The notes under the pieces: model-generated
What the model was told of the DNA's origin: nothing
Databases searched by the model: none
What the model saw: only the letters and a program-made list of their open reading frames with translations
Origin: an uncultured Bacteroidales bacterium
GTDB taxonomy: Bacteria; Bacteroidota; Bacteroidia; Bacteroidales; UBA932
NCBI GenBank assembly: GCA_900545245.1
Contig: UQYV01000010.1
Location: 21,968-85,967, forward strand
Direction of reading: 5' to 3'
Length of the DNA: 64,000 nucleotides
Position numbers and translations under genes: made by a program
In this document: positions 8,650 through 16,458 of the stretch, one piece after another
Numbering within the stretch: position 1 is the first letter of the stretch
Layout: each line of letters opens with the position of its first letter

Positions 8650-10101
8650 GCCTCTCTCCGCCATCAGACGCTCAATATCCGAAGATGCTATCGGAAGCCG
8701 ACTATGCCCGAGCCTGCGAGCGCCCTCCGGAGTGACAAGAACATCGTCTTCGAGACGGATGCCGCCGAAATGGCTGTACTCCTTCTCAAGCCGGGCATAG
8801 TTCACGCGCCCCTTGTCGAGGGCATCGCGCTTAAACTGGGCAATGAGCGCAGGGATGAAATATATTCCCGGCTCATCCGTAATCACATTTCCCGAAACGA
8901 GCCGGCGTGCCATGCGGAGATTCGCAAGTCCCACCCCGCCCTCACGCTTCTGGTCATCGTCATAGCCAACATAGTCCTCGCCGTAGTCCTCCATATCGTG
9001 AACATCAAGACCCATGTTGTGCCCCAGACCGTGAGGCATAAAGAGGCCTCCGATGCCGTCAGCGGCAAGCTCAGCAGGGTCACCGGAAACAAGGCCAGCA
9101 GCCTTCAGTCCTTCGAGCATCTTGGTAACAGTCGCGATGTGAACCTCGCGGTAGGTGATGCCGGGACGGACCATTGAGAAGGCAAACTCATTGCAACTGT
9201 GGACTAGGTCGTAGATTTCTTTCTGCTGCGAGGTGAACTTTCCGCCGCAAGGGTAGGTGCGCGTGAAGTCGGAGGCATAGTGGATGTTGCTCTCGGCACC
9301 GGCATCCACCACAAGGAGACGTCCCGGAGTGATTATCTGGTGATGAGTGTGGTTGTGCAGAGTCTCACCATTCTGAGAGAGAATCGTGGTGAACGACACG
9401 CCCCAGCCTTTCGAGAGGGTGATGCCCTCCATTTGTCCGACAATCTCCTGTTCAAGCACACCGGGACGGCATCCCTCGCGTGCAATCGTGTGCATCTCGA
9501 TTCCGAGGTCGCAGGCATCGTCAATCGCCTCTATTTCACAGTCTTGCTTAACAAGGCGCATTGAAACGATTGCCCTTACGAGAGCCTTGGATGCCGCCGA
9601 ATCGCCGTCGAGTTTACGGCTGGAAACAAGCTCGGGAGCAAGCCCCAAAACCTGTGCAAGATGCATCTGGTTGTAGTAGCGGGACTGTGGCACGAAATGG
9701 ACGCGACGCCCCGCTGCCTTTGCCACCGCGACAGCCTCAAAAAACTTGCAATAAGGCGCGGAAACTCCATCCTGAGTGCTTCCGGCGTTCTCCCCCACTC
9801 CGACGAGTTCCGCCTTCGAACGCACTGACGGCTGAGGCCCCATCCACACAATGTCGTCAATGTCCACATCGTCAGCATATAGCGTCTCCGCTCCCGTCTC
9901 AAGGTCCAGCACAGCCGCAAAGCACGGCTCATCGATTCCCCAAAAATAGAGGAAAGTGCTGTCCTGCCTAAATTTATAGTCATTGCCCCGATAGTTTGCC
10001 GGAGCATCGACATTTCCCAAGAAAACGGCAACACCGCTCTCGCCTTTCATCCTGCGGAGCAATTCCGCCCGCCTGCTCACATATACTTTTTTATCGAACA
10101 T
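8644..10101 (-). CDS. pepP: Xaa-Pro aminopeptidase (aminopeptidase P, M24B)
   Basis: A cytosolic dinuclear metallopeptidase that removes N-terminal residues ahead of proline. It has 485 residues, normal for the family. The N-terminal aminopeptidase P domain contains YRGNDYKFRQDSTFLYFWG. In the pita-bread domain all five metal ligands are visible: Asp266 (VVDAGAE), Asp278 (SDFTRTYP), His361 (MPHGLGHNMGLDVHD), Glu410 (TDEPGIY) and Glu451 (IRLEDDVLV). The start is preceded by ATAAGGAT, the same start context as the 31-residue peptide gene at 17.5 kb. It lies 44 bases downstream of asd on the same strand. Confidence 0.95.
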   Translation of the reverse strand: MFDKKVYVSRRAELLRRMKGESGVAVFLGNVDAPANYRGNDYKFRQDSTFLYFWGIDEPCFAAVLDLETGAETLYADDVDIDDIVWMGPQPSVRSKAELVGVGENAGSTQDGVSAPYCKFFEAVAVAKAAGRRVHFVPQSRYYNQMHLAQVLGLAPELVSSRKLDGDSAASKALVRAIVSMRLVKQDCEIEAIDDACDLGIEMHTIAREGCRPGVLEQEIVGQMEGITLSKGWGVSFTTILSQNGETLHNHTHHQIITPGRLLVVDAGAESNIHYASDFTRTYPCGGKFTSQQKEIYDLVHSCNEFAFSMVRPGITYREVHIATVTKMLEGLKAAGLVSGDPAELAADGIGGLFMPHGLGHNMGLDVHDMEDYGEDYVGYDDDQKREGGVGLANLRMARRLVSGNVITDEPGIYFIPALIAQFKRDALDKGRVNYARLEKEYSHFGGIRLEDDVLVTPEGARRLGHSRLPIASSDIERLMAERGA

Positions 10102-10145
10102 ATCCTTATGTTTATCAATTAATTATCACAACACAATGTCAGATC

Positions 10146-11144
10146 TCAGTTCAAATAGCCACGTTTCAACAAAAGCTCCGCAATCTGCACGGCGTTTGTC
10201 GCCGCACCCTTGCGTATATTGTCCGACACGCACCACAAATTCAGTCCGTTCTCAACAGACTCGTCGCGCCGTATCCTTCCGACAAAAACTTCGTCTTTCC
10301 CGAGCGCATTTATCGGCATCGGATAGACATTGTTCGCAGGGTCATCTTGAACCACAGCACCTGGGAAAGCCGCAATCGCAGCCCTGACATCCTCCAACTC
10401 AAACGGTTTCCCCAGCTCCAGGTTTATGGACTCCGAATGTCCGCCCATCACCGGGACACGCACCGTCGTCGCCGTCACACGAATCGACGGGTCGAGAATC
10501 TTGTGCGTTTCATTCACCATCTTCATCTCCTCCTTCGTGTAGCCGTTATCAAGGAAAGAGTCGATGTGCGGCAGAATGTTCATGTCAATCGGGCAGGGAT
10601 ATACCGCCGGGTACTCGCCCCATTTCGCGCCATCGCGCTCAGCTTTCATCTGGTTCACAGCCTTGTAGCCGGTGCCAGTAACCGACTGATACGTAGATAC
10701 AACGATGCGGCGGATCCCATATTTATAATGAAGCGGAGCAACGGCAATCAGCATCTGAATCGTCGAACAGTTCGGATTTGCGATAATCATATCATCCTTT
10801 TCGATGACATCTCCGTTAATTTCCGGAACGACAAGTTTCTTCGTCGGATCCATTCGCCAGAACGACGAATTGTCAACGACGCGACAGCCCACCGCAGCAA
10901 ACTTCGGAGCAAGCTCTCCCGAAACGGAGCCGCCGGCCGAGAACAGCGCCAACTGAGGCTTTGCAGCGATGGCCGCCTCAGCCGAGACGACCTCATATTC
11001 CTTTCCCTTAAAGACTACTTTTCTGCCCACTGATTTTTCGGAAGCCACCGGCAGGAGCTCCGTCACCGGGAAGTTCCTCTCAGCCAGCACCTCAAGCATT
11101 CTGGTGCCGACCAAGCCCGTGGCACCCACTACTGCTACTTTCAT
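10146..11144 (-). CDS. asd: Aspartate-semialdehyde dehydrogenase
   Basis: It reduces aspartyl phosphate to aspartate semialdehyde with NADPH, the branch point to lysine/diaminopimelate, threonine and methionine. The 332-residue length is typical. The nucleotide-binding GATGLVGTRM motif is at residues 7-16. The catalytic Cys126 lies in IIANPNCSTIQ, and the acid-base His236 in PVMGGHSESI. A TATTTTTG promoter box lies about 85 bases upstream. It is the first gene of an asd-pepP-DUF456 run. Confidence 0.97.
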   Translation of the reverse strand: MKVAVVGATGLVGTRMLEVLAERNFPVTELLPVASEKSVGRKVVFKGKEYEVVSAEAAIAAKPQLALFSAGGSVSGELAPKFAAVGCRVVDNSSFWRMDPTKKLVVPEINGDVIEKDDMIIANPNCSTIQMLIAVAPLHYKYGIRRIVVSTYQSVTGTGYKAVNQMKAERDGAKWGEYPAVYPCPIDMNILPHIDSFLDNGYTKEEMKMVNETHKILDPSIRVTATTVRVPVMGGHSESINLELGKPFELEDVRAAIAAFPGAVVQDDPANNVYPMPINALGKDEVFVGRIRRDESVENGLNLWCVSDNIRKGAATNAVQIAELLLKRGYLN

Positions 11145-11227
11145 ACCTTTTAAAACTCAATTTCACAAATGTTCCCCTTGACCCTCACAATTTTCCGCCC
11201 CATATCTCCATTATCAAGGATTTGAGA

Positions 11228-11235
11228 CAAAAATA
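11228..11235 (-). promoter_or_regulatory. Promoter -7 box for asd
   Basis: TATTTTTG on the minus strand fits TAnnTTTG and gives a leader of about 75 bases. Confidence 0.45.
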
Positions 11236-11322
11236 ATAAATAATACGTGATTGTGTTCAAAAATGACGGAACAAGTAACTGGACATTGAATAAAAATACC
11301 ATAAAATGAGGAGGTAAGAAAC

Positions 11323-11477
11323 ATGAAAAAAATAAACTGCTTCAGATTTGTCAATTATTTTCGAGTATAGATTTCTTTTGGAAGAAGGAGTGTACTGGAG
11401 GTACACGACTGATGAGAAAATAAAGATAGACCAAAAAGAATGAGAAAGATGAGGCAGGTTATTTTTTGAAGGTTTCT
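11323..11477 (+). repeat. Dispersed element with terminal inverted repeats, internally deleted copy
   Basis: It is nearly identical to the reverse complement of 26161-26389 but lacks about 74 internal bases. The near-palindromic ends are AAAAAATAAACTGC and GCAGGTTATTTTTT (13 of 14 paired). Together with the asd promoter and the ABC operon promoter and operator it fills the gene-free stretch 11145-11603. Confidence 0.75.
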
Positions 11478-11533
11478 AAAAGGAAATATTGTTGAAAAAT
11501 GCAGAAAAAGTTTGGAGATTAAAAATATCGCCG

Positions 11534-11566
11534 TATATTTGCAGTGTATTACAACACTAATACACT
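11534..11566 (+). promoter_or_regulatory. Promoter and GntR operator of the ABC exporter operon
   Basis: The -7 box TATATTTG is at 11534-11541. Directly after it a 9-base inverted repeat, AGTGTATTA (11543-11551) and TAATACACT (11558-11566) with a 6-base spacer, covers the expected transcription start. The operon ends in a GntR-family regulator, so this is the probable autoregulatory operator. Confidence 0.75.
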
Positions 11567-11603
11567 ATAAGAAAGGCCAAAAAGTAAATTAACATTATAT
11601 AAA

Positions 11604-12467
11604 ATGATTACAATCAACAACTTAAGCTTCGCCTACGGCAACAATGCCGTGCTAAAGAACATCTCCATGGAGTTGAAACCTGGGAACATCTATGGACTGC
11701 TCGGAGAAAACGGAGTGGGCAAGACCACTCTTCTGACACTGCTCTGCGGACTCAAGAAACCGCAGGCGGGAACAATCGACATCGACGGCTACAGGCCATA
11801 CGACCGCAAACCGGGCTTGCTCACTCAAGTCTACTACCTCAGCGACGAGGTTGCGGAAATCACCATGAAGCCAATGGAATTCGCCCTAAACTACGGCAAG
11901 TTCTGGGAAGGGTTCTCGCTTGAGGCATTCGAAGCAATGCTCGACCTGTTCGAAGTTCCAAGGGACAACCGGATGGACAAGATGTCGGCGGGACAACTCA
12001 AGAAGACGCACATTTCATTCGCACTCGCAAGCGGAAGTCGCTACATTTTGATGGATGAACCGACCAACGGGCTGGACATTCCGTCGAAGGCGCAGTTTCG
12101 CAAGGCTCTGATGCAGTACACCTCGGAGGATGCAACGGTAGTGATTTCCACACATCAGGTAAAAGACCTCGAAAATGTCATAGATCCGGTCATAATCCTT
12201 GACCGTCAGGATGTTCTGCTCAACGCAAGCATAGCACAGATTTCCGAAAAACTTTTCTTCGATTACGGAACGGAGGTCAATCCGGACGCACTCTACAGCG
12301 AGTTCATCCCGGGCGGCTGCATTCAGGTTCTTCCAAACACTGACGGCCGTGAGAGCAAGGTCAACATCGAGGCTCTGTTCAATGCCGTCCACAAGAACAA
12401 GGAGTTGTTCAAGGCAACTTTCGGAAACAGTATGACTACCGGTGTCAAAGCGGAAACGATCAGATAA
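11604..12467 (+). CDS. ABC transporter ATP-binding protein
   Basis: The ATPase subunit of a probable exporter, 287 residues. It shows Walker A GENGVGKTTL, signature MSAGQLKKTH and Walker B RYILMDEPTNGLD, with the switch histidine in VVISTHQ. A C-terminal extension of about 80 residues follows the nucleotide-binding domain. It is first in an ATPase-permease-GntR operon, an arrangement like the YtrA-regulated transporters that respond to cell-envelope stress. The substrate is not evident from sequence. Confidence 0.9.
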   Translation: MITINNLSFAYGNNAVLKNISMELKPGNIYGLLGENGVGKTTLLTLLCGLKKPQAGTIDIDGYRPYDRKPGLLTQVYYLSDEVAEITMKPMEFALNYGKFWEGFSLEAFEAMLDLFEVPRDNRMDKMSAGQLKKTHISFALASGSRYILMDEPTNGLDIPSKAQFRKALMQYTSEDATVVISTHQVKDLENVIDPVIILDRQDVLLNASIAQISEKLFFDYGTEVNPDALYSEFIPGGCIQVLPNTDGRESKVNIEALFNAVHKNKELFKATFGNSMTTGVKAETIR

Positions 12468-12507
12468 GACACTGCCGCGGACTACCAATCTTTAAAACAC
12501 GAATACA

Positions 12508-13338
12508 ATGAACAACAATACATTCAATTTCAGCAGGTTCGGCAAATACTACGTCAGCGACCTCAAAAACACATTCAACAACACATGGCTCACGGTCCTG
12601 CTCACCTCCTTGTCAGGACTCATAGCATATCTTTTCTGCGGCACGATTCACCTTTTGTTCAACGGCGAATGGGATTCCTACGGACTTGTGGGCCGAAGCA
12701 TTTCTTTCTTCATCCTGCTCTATGTTCTCATAATCATAGTCCCATCCAAGGCTTACGGATTCTTCACAGACAAACGACGCGGCAGTTTCTTTACACTGAT
12801 TCCGGCATCGTCACTCGAGAAATTTCTCGCGATGTTCATTAACACTGCGATTCTCGCCCCGTTGGCCTATTTGGCAATTGCCCTTTCTGCCGACACATTG
12901 CTCTGTCTGATAGACCCGAACTGCGGAGAGACACTTGTCAGCGCCGGAGCAAGAGGAACGCAGGCATTCAACGATTTATGCGACATTGCCGAAGAAGAAG
13001 CAGAGTTCAGAATCTTTTCAAGCGGAGAATTATTCTGGGGCGTGGCGATAAACACAATTTCCTGGACCCTCATCTTCCTTCTCGGTGCACTCTATTTCAA
13101 GAAGAACAAAATCGGCAAGACGATACTTGTGATGATTCTTATATCAATGGCAACCAGCATCATCACGACTCCGCTCACAATTCATTTCGGTGAAGGATTC
13201 ATCAACTGGCTCAGCGATATGGACGACCCGCAACGAATGCTCAATTCAATCAAAGCCGCCTCCTACAGTTTGAGTATCATCGTAACCGTCGCACTCGGGG
13301 TATGGGCATATATCCGCGTCAGAACAGTCAAACATTAA
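12508..13338 (+). CDS. ABC transporter permease
   Basis: A 276-residue membrane subunit, 40 bases after the ATPase gene. It has about six hydrophobic segments (such as WLTVLLTSLSGLIAYLF, FFILLYVLIIIVP and LSIIVTVALGVWAYI). The cytosolic loop SKAYGFFTDKRRGSFFTLIP resembles the ABC-2 type permeases found beside YtrA-like regulators. A hydrophilic segment sits between the third and fourth membrane spans. It pairs with the upstream ATPase by position. Confidence 0.8.
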   Translation: MNNNTFNFSRFGKYYVSDLKNTFNNTWLTVLLTSLSGLIAYLFCGTIHLLFNGEWDSYGLVGRSISFFILLYVLIIIVPSKAYGFFTDKRRGSFFTLIPASSLEKFLAMFINTAILAPLAYLAIALSADTLLCLIDPNCGETLVSAGARGTQAFNDLCDIAEEEAEFRIFSSGELFWGVAINTISWTLIFLLGALYFKKNKIGKTILVMILISMATSIITTPLTIHFGEGFINWLSDMDDPQRMLNSIKAASYSLSIIVTVALGVWAYIRVRTVKH

Positions 13339-13348
13339 TCCCGTAAAT

Positions 13349-13690
13349 ATGGAATTCAACGCAAACAAATCGATATATCTACAGATTGCCGATGCCATCT
13401 GCGAGAAAATACTCTCCGAAGAGCTGAAGGGCGAGGAAAGGATTCCGTCTGTCCGGGAATATGGCGCAGAAATCGGAGTAAACCCGAACACAGTGATGCG
13501 CAGCTACGAAAAACTCACCACCGACGGCATCATCTACAACAAGCGGGGAATCGGCTATTTCGTCAGCTCCGACGCCCACGGCAAAGTTCTCTCCAGTCTT
13601 CAACGGGAGTTCTTCGAGAACGAATGGCCGGCCGTCCTCCGCAAAATGAAACTGCTGGAAATCAGCATATCCGACCTCCCTACCGACTGA
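13349..13690 (+). CDS. GntR family regulator, YtrA subfamily
   Basis: A short 113-residue one-domain regulator. The winged helix is clear: IYLQIADAICEKILSEEL, then RIPSVREYGAEIGVNPNTVM and the wing IIYNKRGIGYFV. The C-terminal tail of about 35 residues is too short for a ligand-binding domain, as in YtrA-type regulators. It lies 10 bases after the permease gene and most likely represses the operon through the palindrome at 11543-11566. Its 3' end and terminator hairpin are duplicated at 14366-14518. Confidence 0.88.
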   Translation: MEFNANKSIYLQIADAICEKILSEELKGEERIPSVREYGAEIGVNPNTVMRSYEKLTTDGIIYNKRGIGYFVSSDAHGKVLSSLQREFFENEWPAVLRKMKLLEISISDLPTD

Positions 13691-13717
13691 TATTTTCAGC
13701 ACTCGCATCAAGAACTT

Positions 13718-13752
13718 GGGCTAAATCGACGATTTTTTCTTCGATTTAGCCC
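13718..13752. terminator. Hairpin after the GntR gene
   Basis: The 12-base arms GGGCTAAATCGA and TCGATTTAGCCC enclose a T-rich loop. The same hairpin recurs at 14484-14518 and 20002-20036. It lies between the convergent GntR and parE genes and is probably a two-way terminator. Confidence 0.7.
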
Positions 13753-13895
13753 ATGTTTAACATTATATCCATCTTTTCATGCAGGATTCGGACAACAATT
13801 ATGGTCTGGGAATGTGACCAATGCGCCTCTGTATATACCCAAATGTCAGAAAGGTCTTCAATAGCCTTATTCGTATATTGAACGTTCCCTGTCAT
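13746..13895 (-). pseudogene. ParE-like toxin with internal in-frame deletion
   Basis: The 49-residue frame begins like a ParE/RelE toxin (VQYTNKAIEDLSDIWVYTEA, HWSHSQ) and ends like one (TIIVVRILHEKMDI), but the roughly 45-50 residues that normally lie between, including the central strands and the conserved arginine, are missing. The join is in frame. The start at 13895 overlaps the parD gene by 29 bases, as is common in parDE. It is very unlikely to be toxic. Confidence 0.65.
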
Positions 13896-14130
13896 GGCAA
13901 GCGGCTTTAAGTTCTTTAAGGTGCTCTTCTGGGGAAAAGTCGCATGCAATTCCGCTATCCTCACCTGCTTTAATGGCTGATTTCAGTTGCACAAGCCGAC
14001 ACTCGTTTTCTTCAAGCAATCTAAGACCAGCACGAATGACCTCGCTGGCATTATTATAACGTCCACGCTCAACATTCGTGCGGATAAAATTTTCAAAATA
14101 GTCACCTAAAGCCACTGATGTCGTTTTCAT
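13867..14130 (-). CDS. ParD-like antitoxin
   Basis: An 87-residue antitoxin starting at MKTTSVALGDYFENFI; the frame is open to 14190 but this Met begins the family domain. The ribbon-helix-helix region is ALGDYFENFIRTNVERGRYN and NASEVIRAGLRLLEE, followed by the C-terminal toxin-binding helix region (LKSAIKAGEDSGIACDF). It precedes the deleted parE, so the module probably survives only as a DNA-binding remnant. The pair is enclosed by two copies of the 3' end of the GntR gene. Confidence 0.8.
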   Translation of the reverse strand: MKTTSVALGDYFENFIRTNVERGRYNNASEVIRAGLRLLEENECRLVQLKSAIKAGEDSGIACDFSPEEHLKELKAACHDRERSIYE

Positions 14131-14208
14131 TGCCAATTGATTTTCGGCAAAGTTACCAATATTTGGTAATATTCCACCTATTATTGCCATAACTTCTAAT
14201 TAATATAT

Positions 14209-14243
14209 CCGCAATATTATGTAGAAATGTTTGAAACCCCACC
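14209..14243 (-). repeat. Upstream box shared with the XRE gene, copy 1
   Basis: On the minus strand this contains GTTTCAAACATTTCT followed by ATATTGCGG. A close match lies at 14994-15029. Each copy starts about 80 bases before an antitoxin-type gene (parD, XRE). Confidence 0.5.
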
Positions 14244-14284
14244 AAACCTAAAAAAAGAAATACAAAAAATTTCTTTTTCTTTAT

Positions 14285-14366
14285 GTTTTATCTGTTTTTA
14301 TTCAAAGCAACACTTCTCTTGAACTGGTAACCTTCATCAATATGTCATTACAGACTTTCGTCTCCA
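14285..14366 (-). repeat. Truncated copy of the promoter-leader element
   Basis: The minus strand reads AGTCTGTAATGACATATTGA in line with the start of the leader at 19.9 kb, with weaker similarity continuing for about 60 bases. It stops where the duplicated GntR fragment begins. Confidence 0.45.
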
Positions 14367-14518
14367 ACGGGAGTTCTTCGAGACCGAATGGCCGTCCTCC
14401 GCAAAATTAAACTGCTGGAAATCAGCATATCCGACCTCCCGACCGAGTAAGACTTTCTGAACGCGCATTAATAACTTGAACTTGGGCTAAATCGACGATT
14501 TTTTCTTCGATTTAGCCC
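14366..14518 (+). pseudogene. Duplicated 3' end of the GntR gene with its hairpin
   Basis: It matches 13600-13752 with a 4-base deletion and scattered changes, ends in a stop (TAA instead of TGA) and carries the same 35-base hairpin at 14484-14518. It has no start and cannot encode a protein. Together with the intact copy it forms direct repeats around the parDE remnant. Confidence 0.8.
14484..14518. terminator. Second copy of the GntR-type hairpin
   Basis: A perfect copy of the 35-base hairpin at 13718-13752, here between the duplicated fragment and the convergent XRE gene. Confidence 0.6.
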
Positions 14519-14551
14519 TAGTTCTGTAGTGTCGGGCAATAATCAATGGCC

Positions 14552-14914
14552 CTAAACAAGACTGGTCTCAAGCCGCAGGCTCAATCCAAGCGCATCTGCA
14601 ATGCGGATGAAAGAGGATAACTGCATATCCGTCTCGCCGTGCTCAATCCGATTTATGTAGGTCCTCTTGCAGCCGACATTGTCCGCCAACTCTTTCTGAG
14701 TCAGTCCAAGCTCTTTGCGCCGCTCTTTAAGCACCTCTCCGTAGTACCACGCTCTGGCCTTCGCGTCAAAAGCCTCTCGCTCAGCCGTTCCGTGAGCTCC
14801 CACCTCTTTCGCGAGCACGGTTTCAGCCGGCACGAATCCCTCTTTCCCAGAAACATCAACATTTCTGAGATCTGCTCTTTCTTCAGGCGACAGCCTATAA
14901 TCCGAATTTCTCAT
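14552..14914 (-). CDS. XRE family antitoxin-like regulator (orphan)
   Basis: A 120-residue protein with a C-terminal HTH (LKERRKELGLTQKELADNVG; KRTYINRIEHGETDMQLSSF). The N-terminal pattern VGAHGTAEREAFDAKARAWY is typical of antitoxins paired with RelE/Gp49-like toxins in Bacteroidota. No toxin gene is adjacent: the upstream 183 bases hold only a promoter, a GC-rich inverted repeat and the shared box. It is therefore an orphan antitoxin or a stand-alone regulator. Confidence 0.8.
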   Translation of the reverse strand: MRNSDYRLSPEERADLRNVDVSGKEGFVPAETVLAKEVGAHGTAEREAFDAKARAWYYGEVLKERRKELGLTQKELADNVGCKRTYINRIEHGETDMQLSSFIRIADALGLSLRLETSLV

Positions 14915-14958
14915 AGTTTGCTTTTCATTGGCAAAAGTAACTAATTGATTTCTTTTTG

Positions 14959-14966
14959 CAAATATA
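14959..14966 (-). promoter_or_regulatory. Promoter -7 box for the XRE gene, with upstream palindrome
   Basis: TATATTTG on the minus strand is preceded by the inverted repeat CGGCGG...CCGCCG (about 14969-14997), a possible operator for the XRE protein itself. Confidence 0.5.
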
Positions 14967-15088
14967 AACGGCGGCCACCCGTTCGGATAACCGCCGCAAT
15001 ATCAGGCAGAAATGTTTGAAACTCCACGATTACACCTATAACCTTTCCTGATTCAACAATATCAACCAGTTTGTTTATATGATTCAAC

Positions 15089-15108
15089 AAAAGGCGTTTA
15101 AGCCTTTT
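15089..15108 (-). terminator. Hairpin at the end of the peptide operon
   Basis: AAAAGGC and GCCTTTT with a 6-base loop overlap the stop of the 449-residue gene, with a short T run after the stem on the minus strand. Confidence 0.45.
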
Positions 15109-16447
15109 TACTTTTAAACATAACATCTTCCGCAAAAGTAGACCAGAAAGCAACGGAATGCCCGATGTAATCGTAATTGCATTCAAGGCATATTGATACA
15201 AGATTATCCACCGGTTTCACGATAAGACGGAATATATACTTATCTACAATATTCTTGAAATGCTGCCGATATCCGACATTATCATCAAAATAAATTTTGT
15301 AATCATGGTTAAATATTGTGTCCCGGGGAATCTCAAACACCATCTCTCCGGAGTCTTTATCTACACTTGCTAATACTGTGCACAATTCCGATTCGGCTAT
15401 AGCGCCTTTCCATCCATAATATACCATTCCTGCCTGCGAAACAAACGTATTCCATATTTGTGGAATTGTCGCCTCTTTCAGTATAGGTGCATCAACATGT
15501 TCTCGAATAGCGCTGAGTTGGCTTGCCAGCTGATCGTCATTATTGACATAATACATTGCATAATTATCAAGATAATCATATACATCAGTGCGTATGGCAA
15601 AAGGCGTCTCCAAATTCGCCGATGGGAAAAACTCATCATTACGCCTATAGAACAGCCTTCTGAGTTCTTCCGCGATATTGATTCCTTCTGACTTTACTTT
15701 ACCATCTTCAAACACAAGGTGATAACAATCAGCCACATTTGTAAGAGTATCCATATCCATTTTACCGGACAGAAATTTTTCAAGATCCGAAGTCCGGTAC
15801 ATTATAATGGATTGCAGATTATTTGCATTATTGTACCTTTCAAGAAAAGTCTTATACAAGTCAGAACTTTCATCAAAGGTATAGAAATAGCCGCCACTCG
15901 TAAAACTGAATGATTCCATCACCGACACGTTCCCTTCCGAATCCTTAAGATATATCTTATTGTTTCTGAATATGATGTCAAATACAAGTTCTTCTGAATC
16001 AATATTGTTGGTCAGTTTCTTGAATTTATATTCACCTGTACCGCTTGGATCCAAGACAAATCGCTTAATCAGTCCTGTCATATTGCCGCCTGCCTTATAT
16101 TCCTTTTCACTCACCGCAAAGACAAGTATAGTTTCACGTCCAAATGGCCATAGCGTCTTTATCGCCTCCATATCCCTTGCGCACGCCTGATCGTGAAGAA
16201 TGCCCGGATAATAGGACTGGACATCACGCCGAATTTTCCATATAAGCATTTTTGCTTTATGCTCCGAGGCACCGGTTTTCCTTGAATATAATTTCGCCGC
16301 TAATTCTTTATTGTTTTCAAGCACAGCATGTAGTATCTCCGAAGGAAAGTCCCTCCAGCCCACCGCTTCTGCCTTCACTTCCAAACACATTTGATAATAG
16401 CCTATGACAGAAGATTTTACCTTTTGAAACAAATCTATAATTTTCAT
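15098..16447 (-). CDS. Unknown protein in the peptide-maturation operon, 449 residues
   Basis: I do not recognise this family. There is no signal peptide and no membrane segment, so it is probably cytosolic. Near the N-terminus the stretch LAAKLYSRKTGASEHKAKML recalls the small helical motif (YREATGASLKEAK) seen in ribosomal protein L7/L12-like tails; this is a weak likeness. The middle is rich in acidic and aromatic residues (YFYTFDESSDLYKTF), and the end contains two neighbouring cysteines (ICLECNYDY). It starts 12 bases after the SelO/kinase-like gene and is the last gene of the operon. The DNA is A/T-rich compared with the housekeeping genes to the right, which suggests transfer of the whole block. 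Confidence 0.75.
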   Translation of the reverse strand: MKIIDLFQKVKSSVIGYYQMCLEVKAEAVGWRDFPSEILHAVLENNKELAAKLYSRKTGASEHKAKMLIWKIRRDVQSYYPGILHDQACARDMEAIKTLWPFGRETILVFAVSEKEYKAGGNMTGLIKRFVLDPSGTGEYKFKKLTNNIDSEELVFDIIFRNNKIYLKDSEGNVSVMESFSFTSGGYFYTFDESSDLYKTFLERYNNANNLQSIIMYRTSDLEKFLSGKMDMDTLTNVADCYHLVFEDGKVKSEGINIAEELRRLFYRRNDEFFPSANLETPFAIRTDVYDYLDNYAMYYVNNDDQLASQLSAIREHVDAPILKEATIPQIWNTFVSQAGMVYYGWKGAIAESELCTVLASVDKDSGEMVFEIPRDTIFNHDYKIYFDDNVGYRQHFKNIVDKYIFRLIVKPVDNLVSICLECNYDYIGHSVAFWSTFAEDVMFKSKKA

Positions 16448-16458
16448 AAATCATTATT

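Noticed and set aside
8540..9177. Plus-strand frames over the repeat element and the 3' end of pepP
   Set aside because: They are antisense to the catalytic domain of aminopeptidase P and start inside the dispersed element.
9996..11033. Plus-strand frame of 345 codons
   Set aside because: It is antisense to asd and the start of pepP; the product is Arg/His-rich and shows no family motif.
14941..15201. Minus-strand frame of 86 codons ahead of the XRE gene
   Set aside because: It overlaps the end of the 449-residue gene, the operon hairpin, the shared box and the XRE promoter; it is better explained as regulatory DNA.
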